DNA from: Acanthococcus lagerstroemiae | Lineage: Eukaryota; Arthropoda; Insecta; Hemiptera; Eriococcidae | Direction: 5' to 3' | Length of the DNA stretch: 64,000 nucleotides | Assembly: GCA_031841125.1 (NCBI GenBank) | Contig: CM063113.1 | Span: 63,605,211 to 63,669,210, forward strand | Part shown: one piece after another, positions 56,651 to 64,000 of the stretch | Numbering within the stretch: the first letter of the stretch is position 1 | Layout: every line of letters starts with the position of its first letter | The notes under the pieces: generated by a model | Seen by the model: the letters and a program-made list of their open reading frames with translations, nothing else | Database searches by the model: none | Told to the model about the DNA's origin: nothing | Program-made: the position numbers and the translations under genes

Positions 56651-59617
56651 CATTTTTCGCAGTCCTCCTCCTTTCTCGTTTTATCCCCTTCTGATTGTAC
56701 GAAGGGGTAGGAAGTTGCGTCCGACATTATCGAGGCCCGAGGATTCCCCGACGATCACACGTTTTCAGTTAACTATTCGTTTTGTAGGGGGAGAGGTTGA
56801 AACGGGTTGTGGATGAAGTGTCATGAGAATTGCATTTTCATAAAAAACGGAAATTTTCCGAAGATAAAATTTCAATTTTTTTTTTTTAATGATGGCGCTG
56901 GTAGGTTTTATTCGATTCCGGTGTCGATTTTACATCCTTTGGTATCTGATACGGCCCGACAATATATCGTTGATTTGACCCGTTGGGTAATTGTACTACA
57001 TACCTTTTACCTAGACAACTACGAACTACATACGAGGGTCGAGATCACTATCCCTTTTGTTGTACTTGAAACGAAAAGTAGGCATCGCGGTGCCTCGTTT
57101 TTCCTTTTTCCTTGTACGCGTACGTGAACACGAATGTCTATAGTGTGGTTGTAGAAGAAATGCCGCCGAGATGGTTTTGTGATTCCCAGTTGAAGGAGAG
57201 AAAAAACTCAAGTACCGTGGGAAGCAAACTGTTAACAGCTTCTTTCTCTATTTCTGTTTGTTTTTCTTCTTCTGTAATACATAAATATACGCGCCTGTAT
57301 TTGTAGGTATAGTCACCCTGTACGTAGTATACCTAGGCGTAGATATTTTTATACCAAAATGGGCGTTCCTATGGTGAAACGTAATACCGAATCATTTTTG
57401 GAACTGATCGGTGCCTTCGGAAAATTCGTACAATTCAGGCTGTACCGTTCGTTTTTGATATTTTTACTTTCGCACGCAAAGGCGAGCGAAGCAGTAGTAC
57501 TTTGTAAGATTCGATTTCGCCTCCTAAAATCTTGAGGATTCTTCAGGGTCGAACTGTCTCCGAGTTTTGCAGTTTTGCGAAAAGGTTTTGTTTACTTTAA
57601 GAGCTCAGTTCCTGAGAAAAACCAGCTGCGAGATATCGAAATTTTGATGCACTATTTCACTGTCGGTGTTTTGGTCGGAAGGAAGTTCGTGATTTTCGTT
57701 CTTCAGTTCGGTGACCTATAAAATGAACGCGATTAAGCGCCGTGATTTGTATAAGAAACGGAGCATTTGGAAATAGTATCACTTTTTCTAAGGTTGAATT
57801 ACTAATTTCACAACGATACGCCACTTGTATTGCCAGCACTTTAATAGGACCATTTAGGGACTCGCACCATCCCTCATCCACCGTTCGGTGCTCCCCCGTA
57901 CATCGTCCGCATGCCTGAAGATGAGGACAAGGAGAGAGCTTTAAAAAGTGCCAATTTGCTCGGTGATCCTCTGTTCGTATGAAAAAATTCGATATTATCT
58001 TCTTCTTGTGTGTGTGTTTTTGGATTTTCTTTTCAACATATCTCTCAAATACCTACGTGGAATGTATCCGGTAATTTTGCGGAGAAAATCGACTTTACAG
58101 TGAGCAAACGTGTACGTTGGAGACACCGGATGCACGAACTTGGTCGTAATGCGACGATTTACGACGTACTACTTATCCGCGTCGAAGTCTCAGTTCGTCA
58201 GTCTACTTGAGTTACTCTGCCCATTTGTCTTTGTCAAAATGTTCCATTTTGTCCATCTCTTTGACGCTGACAAATCAAAATGGTCAGAGAGTAATACACG
58301 AGTAAAACAATTCCTTATGTACCAGGCCACGCGGAGTCCTTATGCCAGCATACATCACTTGAGTAACGCTTCTTACTCGAGACCAGCGTCTATATTCCCG
58401 TAGTTTTATAATGTGACTTGATGTAGATGTGTGTGTCTGTCTGTCTGTCTGCAGATCGTACTCGTACACGAAATAGTATAAAGTTGCGCCGTGGCAACTC
58501 GATTACTGAAGTAGTTACAGGTGTATTGGCTACTTTGTTAGGGCAAAATAATAAACAGCTGAGGCGTGAAAACAACTTCGCAATCGATTCTCAAATGCAC
58601 TCCTGGTATTCTGTATATGCCCTCGGTACGCTGTACCGTGTGTATTCACGATTGTATACAATGAACCAGCACTTAGCTGGGTACACACTCTATAAACGCA
58701 CGCAGAATGTATACGAAGATCAGGCTTGCGTTCTACATAAGTACTTAGGTATAGATACCTACATACGAGCACGTGATATGGCTACCTTCTCCGTACTCGT
58801 TTACTCGTAGCTACCAGTACCTCACTACATAATAATAATAATAATAATAATATAGTGATGTAAGTATGAGTAAATACGTATAGCCGATGTGGTAGCGCCC
58901 TAGCATTATTCCAGACATGAGATTGTACGAATAGCACCCTGCTGCCGGCTGTACGCTATATTATAGTACATTAAATGAGAAATACATACTCGTACATACG
59001 TAGGTATTAGTCGATGCTGTACGAGTGTGTATGTACCTATAAAAAATCTCCTTTGTATTGTCAGATTGTTTCCCAGCACTTAGTAAGGAAGCGGCAATTG
59101 AATTGTAATCGCGGCCGTGTTCGTGATTGGCATAGCCGGATTGAAAGTCGAAAGCACGTGATACGCTTATTAAAATTACCAGAAGAAAAATTTTATGCAC
59201 CCGAGTTTCGCCATATTAATTAGTAACTGGGAACGATTTAGAAAACAGCAGTTAAGAATAGTATCTGAGATACTAGTAACAAGTACAGGAACTTTCCAAG
59301 GTGGTGGCGCGCTAGTATCGTTGTTACTGATAAAGCAAATAACAACAACAGTGAAGCAGGATCAAATTTATCAATTATCAGTTACATTTAGTTTGCATAG
59401 AGTACATTAAGATTTTAGTTCTTCCTCTTTTCTTATAGCTTCGTCAAGACAATCAACGCGCTTTATTACATCCACAGCACGAATCATCATAAATAATTAA
59501 TTAATTACGAATAAAAATTCATAACGTAATAAATTGTGATGGAAAATCATGAAATAGTAATGTAAAATTGACGAAGCAGTATTCTGCTTCACTGTTGTTT
59601 TTTTTCATTATTGATGA
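56651..59617. other. Non-coding stretch, no gene seen
   Basis: Many ORFs up to 127 codons but none with a recognisable motif. CTGTCTGTCTG near 58436 and an AAT repeat near 58830 are the only simple sequences. No exon recognised. Confidence 0.35.
58829..58853. repeat. (AAT)n microsatellite
   Basis: Eight AAT units. Confidence 0.95.
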
Positions 59618-59697
59618 CTAGCTGAATTATTACCCGTCCTTTGGACGGGCTCAAACATATGCATTAGTACATATGAAACGAAATAACATGTAAATTC
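59618..59697 (-). mobile_element. Helitron-like 3' terminus
   Basis: Read on the minus strand, a perfect 7-bp-stem hairpin CCCGTCCAAAGGACGGG (59649-59633) is followed 11 bases later by CTAG with T next (59621-59617). This is the hairpin plus CTRRT ending of Helitrons. Inside lies CAAACATATGCATTAGTA..GAAACGAAATAACATGTAAAT, which recurs at 59901-59938. The 5' end on this strand was not found. Confidence 0.55.
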
Positions 59698-59900
59698 CCA
59701 TACAGAAAAACAAAACAGGCGTTTGGAAAAAAATAAAGAAAATGAAACATGACATTGTTTTTTCCTAAAATGGATAAGCTTTGTAATCTTTGGAAATTAA
59801 ATAGAATTGCCCATTCTTCTCTATCTCCAAAATGAGATATGATCAAATTATCCTGTACATTTCACGTTCTCAATAGAAGTACTGAGCGGTACTTTTGCCC

Positions 59901-60010
59901 AAACATATGCAATAGTATGAAACGAAATTACATGTAAATCTTGTTCTCTATATTATAAAGGAGCAGCACATTTTCCTTTGTAACGGGTAAACGCGTCTCT
60001 CGCCGAACGA
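59901..60010 (+). mobile_element. Possible second Helitron-like end
   Basis: A second copy of the roughly 40-bp CAAACATATGCAATAGTA... sequence (direct orientation) is followed at 59944 by TCTCTATATTATAAAGGAGC, which resembles the TCTCTATA-type 5' start of Helitrons on the plus strand. The opposite polarity to the terminus at 59618 means these are not the two ends of one simple copy. Confidence 0.28.
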
Positions 60011-60298
60011 ATTGCGGCAAATGATGTAAGTACAAAAAGTTTGAAGTGGGAAGAAGGTTTTGTATTGCTTTTGAAATTTTAAAATTCGCGATAGGTACGT
60101 TGTAATTAATTGTCAAAGTTGACGAAAAATGAACGATTTTATAGTGGTTACGTAGACGACGATGGAACTTTTGACCATAATTTGGCAGTTTGGGGATGTT
60201 AGTTCATGTATTTTGAACTCTTTGGTAAACTGATGTGATAGAAGAGATTTACACTTATCTAACAAAAATTATTGCTATTGTTAGTTTTTGAGATACCA
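60011..60298. other. Non-coding stretch, no gene seen
   Basis: AT-rich sequence. No feature recognised. Confidence 0.35.

Positions 60299-60333
<35 letters not shown>
60299..60333. repeat. (ATT)n microsatellite at a LINE 3' end
   Basis: About eleven ATT units. On the minus strand this is a TAA/AAT repeat immediately downstream of the LINE tail at 60388-60740, consistent with the short simple-repeat tails of RTE-type LINEs. Confidence 0.9.
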
Positions 60334-60387
60334 AGTCTTCGTAGACCTAGTGTACTGTGCAGACAAAGTTATATACATTGTACACCG

Positions 60388-60740
60388 TCAGGTCAACGCA
60401 CCTCGCACGCGGGCATAGACCTCCCCCGTGGTTGCCCAAATGTTGCGATTTTGGGCCACTCTACCCCAGATTATTCCTACTCTTCTTTCGATTTCGTCGC
60501 GCCATCTGGTTGCTGGCTTCCCTATTCCTCGTATTAGCCCATATGGTGTCCAGTCGGTTATTCTCTTGTGCCATTTATCATATTTTTCTCTCGCTAGGTG
60601 TCCTGCAAACGCGAATTTGGACTTCCTGATTTTGTATGTTATTATACTCGAATTTGTTTTTTCGTATATTTTTCTATTCTTTATCCTGTCTTTGGCTTTT
60701 ATGTTTAGACCAAACGGTTACTTAAATATGTATTGAGTTA
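60388..60740 (-). pseudogene. LINE C-terminal fragment (RTE-like)
   Basis: The minus strand reads RIKNRKIYEKTNSSIITYKI, KSKFAFAGHLAREKYDKW, KPATRWRDEIERRVGIIWGR and VAQNRNIWATTGEVYAR to a stop at 60388. This is the same conserved tail as at 54590-54975 but from a different, better-preserved copy. The TAA repeat follows about 55 bp beyond the stop. The 5' truncation is at about 60740. Confidence 0.82.
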
Positions 60741-61360
60741 TTAGGAGAATGACTCGTATCCTGTTCCGGCTATTTTGAAATATTCCTGCGATGCGTATTT
60801 TATCTGCTTTTCTTTCACGTTTGTCGCGAAAACCGAGGTGATGTCTCCGCAATTATTGTGTGAGGGTTCGCTGCTCATTCTGTTGTTTGTTCCGTTACAA
60901 CCACCGCCAACCGGTTTTGGCTTACGCATTTTATATTTTTTTTCTTCTGTATGGGTATCTAGTGTTCTTTTAATAACTCGTTCGGACATTTAATCTTTAA
61001 TCGATTGTTAATAATGTGGTGCACTGTCACGTAAGATTTTTCAACATTTTCGGACTAATCGAAAGTGAATTCTCAGATGTGCCGCGCGCCAGTCTTCGTC
61101 GAATAACTTGTTCAATAAAAAAGTCGGAACGATAAACGTGGCACGTCATTCCTCCCATTTTACGTGTACTGAGGGTGCCACTGTTACAGCCAAAATCGAT
61201 CTAACCGCCGCCCCGTACATATGTGTACGTAATATGTGTACCATGCATCGTCTAAAATAATTTCGAATGTGGTAATGAAAGTTTTTATGTGAATACGACG
61301 AACACGTATTGAAAAACAACGAGTACGCGTTATTTTTGACGACGCGCAGTAGTAATGATT
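60741..61360. other. Non-coding stretch, no gene seen
   Basis: No recognised feature. It adjoins the LTR-like unit on its right. Confidence 0.35.
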
Positions 61361-61664
61361 GTTACATCGGGGGAAGTTCGCGTGGATGCCATCGTTACGG
61401 CGAGGAAGGTTGCAATGGTTGCGTTAGGCAAACTTCCTGGTGTTTCGTCTGATTTCCTCGAGCGGAGGTTGTAAGACATTGATGTTGAGAGTTGTGCGGT
61501 TCGTCAGCGCCGGAGAAATGATAACAACGGTTAAGAAATCGTAACTTTATGATGTTCTCTTAGAGTAATATGTACAGACAGCGATAGAGGCACGGGGACG
61601 GTTTTTGCAATGAGGCTTAATACTTCCCTCGTTAGGTCAGAGATCGTAGGCGTCGCGACGGTTC

Positions 61665-61925
61665 TGTCCCGGAGCACCAGACACCTGGATGCTGCGACGG
61701 GAGAGTATCGAAAATTCTCGGTTCGAATATCGGCAACGGTGCACCAGACACCTGGATGCAGCACGCAGCAGAGTATATTGAAGCAGAATGTGCGTCCTCT
61801 CTTCGGTTCGTGCCCGGAGCACCAGACACCTGGATGCTGCGACGGGAGCGTATTGAAGGTTCTCGGTTTGGATATATCCTTGACGGTGCACCAGACTCCT
61901 GGATGCAGCACGCAGCAGAGTATAC
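61665..61925 (+). repeat. Duplicated 145-bp block built of two related half-units
   Basis: The phrase GCACCAGACACCTGGATGC (third base of CACC-TGG varies once) occurs at 61674, 61741, 61819 and 61888. Units 1 and 3 continue TGCGACGGGAG, and units 2 and 4 continue AGCACGCAGCAGAGTATA. The pattern is therefore A-B-A'-B' with a period of about 145-147 bp. All six frames are open through parts of it, explaining several overlapping ORFs. Each unit contains the inverted repeat CCAG-ACAC-CTGG. Confidence 0.9.
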
Positions 61926-61989
61926 CAAAGAAGTCTTGCCAATAAACCTCGCTCTGAAGAAATCCTTTCGAACGGCCGCCGTTCGAGTT

Positions 61990-62023
61990 TATATAGCCTG
62001 ACCGTGGCCGCTTTCACCAGTCG
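61990..62023 (+). promoter_or_regulatory. Core promoter candidate: TATA box plus initiator
   Basis: TATATA at 61990-61995 is followed by TCACCAGTCGTG, whose CAGT places the initiator A at 62019, 29 bases downstream. This is the usual spacing for arthropod TATA-Inr promoters. A GGAGGGT/ACCCTCC hairpin (62035-62058) sits just inside the predicted transcript. Confidence 0.45.
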
Positions 62024-62233
62024 TGACGTATTCTGGAGGGTGTAAAAAACAACCCTCCGAGAGACTAGTTGCCAGCGACACGGTCGCGCAACGAGCCGGG
62101 TTTCTCTCTGAAATTAGGGGTTCGCAAGTTACGCGAGCGTAACATGATTAAATCGTATATTTCAGAAACCACGTAAGTCCGAAAAGCTGAACGTTTCAGG
62201 AACAAAATAAAACAGTTTGCAGCCTTGTAACGT

Positions 62234-62525
62234 GGTCTCTGCGGAAAAAATTGCATGGCACTCGATTCATTAGTCATGAGTAGACATTGTCACACAAATT
62301 TTCACACGTACGTAATATGTATCGTTCTGGACGGAGTTTCAACTTTCTGGACTTACGTGGTTTCTGTACTACATGATTGATTCGCACCGTAGCTGATAAT
62401 ACTGTTCTTCGCTTAGAATTGCGTTAATTTGTTGATATCTTGCCTAAATACCTACGACACCTACGTGTTTCATTTCATTTTCTCAGAATTCAGCGTTCTA
62501 ACATTTTTTTATAAAATTTGATTTA
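62234..62525. other. Non-coding stretch, no gene seen
   Basis: No gene recognised. Pieces of CCACGTAAGTCC and its inverse occur near 62171 and 62352, forming an inverted repeat (AGAAACCACGTAAGTCC versus GGACTTACGTGGTTTCT) about 180 bp apart. Confidence 0.5.
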
Positions 62526-62549
62526 CTATTATTATTATTATTATTATTG
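62526..62549. repeat. (ATT)n microsatellite
   Basis: Eight ATT units. On the minus strand it is a TAA-type tail following the sequence at 62550-62700. Confidence 0.93.
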
Positions 62550-62710
62550 AATTGAATTGAATAAGCTTTTATTGGGCAATAATAAACAAAATATATAAAT
62601 ACACGTAACGCCCCTATGCGCCTAAGACGCGAGCGGGGCGTGAGAATAATAATAAACATGTAGGCCCTAGAAATAAATAAGAAAAATAACCATGTACATA
62701 AGCAACCAAC
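62550..62710 (-). mobile_element. Probable LINE 3' UTR with TAA-repeat tail
   Basis: Minus strand: CCCAATAAAAGCTTATTCAA, then ATTCAATTCAA, running into a TAA repeat. AATAAA is a polyadenylation-type signal. No coding part is attached. The family cannot be named; it may be related to the TAA-associated LINE at 63003-64000. Confidence 0.35.
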
Positions 62711-62840
62711 AGATCGAGCGTTCGTTCAAATTATTAGGTGGTATCGTTGGGCGTTTAGGTAACAATTTAAGAAAATTTATATAATAGTAAATAAAGTTTA
62801 TAGTGAATTGTATAGGTATAAGTGGAGATTCGAACAGACA

Positions 62841-62841
62841 A

Positions 62842-62882
<41 letters not shown>

Positions 62883-62931
62883 CATCATCATTATTATTAT
62901 TATCATCATCATCATCATCATCATCATCACT
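62841..62931. repeat. (ATT)n(ATC)n compound microsatellite
   Basis: About 90 bp of ATT and ATC trinucleotides. It produces the poly-Met/Ile and poly-Tyr/His ORFs on the two strands. It directly abuts the 3' side of the LINE at 63003-64000. Confidence 0.97.
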
Positions 62932-63002
62932 ACTTCACAAGTGTAGACTTGGAGTACAATATTAAGCGAGTTTTTCAGCCAAGGCTTGATAAGGTAGTGC
63001 AG

Positions 63003-64000
63003 TTATTCGCCAATAACTTTCCGGACAGTGTTGACTGTGTGTAATATGACTGTCTTCTGCATCATTCGGAGTTCTCTTGTTGATCCTCCCAGCTCCAGCA
63101 CGCTTTCAACTGAGGTTTGTGCTTTGTGGGATGATTCCAGTGTTGGATATTACAATTGGCAGGATCCTGGTTCTCATCTTCCATTGTTTCTGAATCTCAT
63201 TCGCCAGCTCAATGTACTTATTCCTCTTGTGTTGTACCGTGTTCATCATATTGTTTATATTTGGTACAGCAATGTCAATGATGTAAACTACTTTGTGCTG
63301 CTTATCTTTCAGCGTTATATCAGGCCTATTATGCGCTACTGTTTTAAATGTATAAATCATTTGGTCCCTGTAAATCGTCGCTTCCCTCGTCTCGGGAGTT
63401 TTTAAAGGTTCATATTTGTAATATGGTTCTATTTTTTTCCTCGGGATAGAATTTTCTCACTAGCGTGCCATGTATTACCTTGGCTGCACTGTCATGTCTG
63501 GATTTATATTCCTCTGCCCCTAAACTGCTGCACGCTTCTATTATGTGTTGCACAGTCTCTGATCCTTTTCCACACTTTCGGCATCTGTCATCTTGTATTG
63601 AGGCGTCTTTGATTATATATCTGCGGTAATTTCTGGTGTTTACCACTTCGTCGTGTATGGCCATATAAACCCTTCTGTTTCTGGGTAAAGAAAGCCATCA
63701 GTGAGCCACAGCAACGATGCCAACCAGTTGACCCCTTCCTTCTCCAGTTCCGCCGGATATCTGCCATGCAGTACTTTCCCCTTCCATTGCGATACTTGTT
63801 GATCCTTCTTCTGAGGCTTGCTTGGTTTTTCTGTTGGGATTTCTGCATTAAGCTGCAACGCTGTTAGGTTTTTGTTCCCTCGCACTACTGCCTTGTGGAG
63901 TTCTGAATGATCCTTACATCTGTGGAAGTACTGTCTGAGGTTATCCATTTGCTTTTCATGCAGCCAATTTAGATTTGCTATGCCTCTCCCATCTCTTATT
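63003..64000 (-). pseudogene. R4/Dong-like non-LTR retrotransposon, C-terminal part, runs off the window
   Basis: Read leftward on the minus strand: GRGIANLNWLHEKQMDNLRQ, SQWKGKVLHGRYPAEL, NTRNYRRYIIKD, then DRCRKCGKGSETVQHIIEAC, a C-x2-C-x8-H-x4-C motif. Next come HNRPDITLKDKQHKVVYIID, with the PD...D core of a restriction-like endonuclease, and the tail QKTVILHTVNTVRKVIGE, ending at 63003. This order (zinc motif then REL endonuclease after the RT) is that of R2/R4-group LINEs. Frameshifts near 63670 and 63420 and a stop near 63107 disrupt it. The RT domain lies beyond 64000. Its 3' UTR (62935-63000) ends in a TAA/TGA repeat, matching the TAA targets known for Dong-type elements. Confidence 0.75.

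Larger units (their letters stand above)
61361..62233 (+). mobile_element. Possible solo LTR or other promoter unit
   Basis: The order of signals is that of an LTR: a TGTTAC start (near 61360), a repeat-rich upstream section, a TATA box with initiator (61990-62023), an AATAAA at 62205, and TTGTAAC, the inverse of the start hexamer, near 62227. No target duplication was found and no internal gag-pol lies next to it. A cellular or transposon promoter is an alternative. Confidence 0.28.

Noticed and set aside
61531..62017. Several overlapping 80-126-codon frames with repeated HPGVWC or GAPDTWM peptides
   Set aside because: They are the same duplicated 145-bp DNA block read in different frames. 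Periodic stop-free repeats explain them better than a repeat protein.
62667..63044. Poly-Met/Ile and poly-Tyr/His frames
   Set aside because: Translations of the ATT/ATC microsatellite.
1..64000. CRISPR arrays, operons, prophage or bacterial islands
   Set aside because: No direct-repeat/spacer pattern and no dense same-strand genes. Splice signals and eukaryotic transposons show this is animal nuclear DNA.

Overview
The window looks like 64 kb of an arthropod, most likely insect, nuclear chromosome. The evidence is a low-GC background, microsatellites, one spliced gene with very long introns, and decayed copies of mariner, hAT, Mutator-like (MULE), pogo/Tigger-like, PIF/Harbinger-like, Helitron-like, SINE and non-LTR elements. 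There is no bacterial-style gene organisation, no CRISPR array and no intact long protein-coding gene. Species and order cannot be fixed from the sequence.

Host gene: two plus-strand exons fit together in phase. Exon A (9349-9426) starts at an ATG downstream of an in-frame stop and ends at a clean GT donor. Exon B (32206-32350) has a polypyrimidine/CAG acceptor in the matching phase 0 and a GTAAG donor in phase 1. They imply a 22,779-bp intron and a protein N-terminus with a basic stretch, an IKQE SUMO-type motif and an S/D-rich segment. This resembles the region ahead of the PNT domain in Ets-1/2 (Pointed) transcription factors, but that assignment is tentative. The rest of the gene must lie beyond 32350, probably beyond the window.

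Layout: 1-9.3 kb is upstream DNA with a hairpin MITE, a tRNA-derived SINE and a deleted mariner. 9.4-32.2 kb is the putative first intron. It holds two MULEs with 10-bp target duplications (13.1-14.2 and 26.9-28.7 kb), a third element with motif-array ends (25.7-26.7 kb) carrying a nested MITE, a Harbinger-like MITE with perfect 43-bp ends (25.3 kb), hAT-type elements (20.9, 22.0 and 23.3 kb), a palindromic MITE (15.8 kb) and a pogo-like MITE (31.7 kb). 32.4-46 kb is mostly unremarkable DNA with hAT-type MITEs (35.6, 38.3, 44.5 kb), a 365-bp long-TIR element and a 5.8S-rRNA-like relic (43.2 kb). 46.7-50.2 kb is a degenerate satellite field of two interleaved repeats (about 30 bp and about 136 bp), broken by a LINE fragment and a palindromic MITE. 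51-64 kb is a transposon graveyard: LINE fragments, one apparently split by a 1.1-kb insert with a SWIM/AT-hook MULE remnant; a hAT transposase relic; Helitron ends; an LTR-like or promoter-like unit with a duplicated 145-bp block; and an R4/Dong-like LINE entering the right edge with its 3' end in a TAA/TGA microsatellite.

The most distinctive signal is a set of DNA transposons whose terminal repeats are arrays of short degenerate motifs instead of simple TIRs, several flanked by clear 8-10 bp target duplications. No genes form a pathway or operon here.
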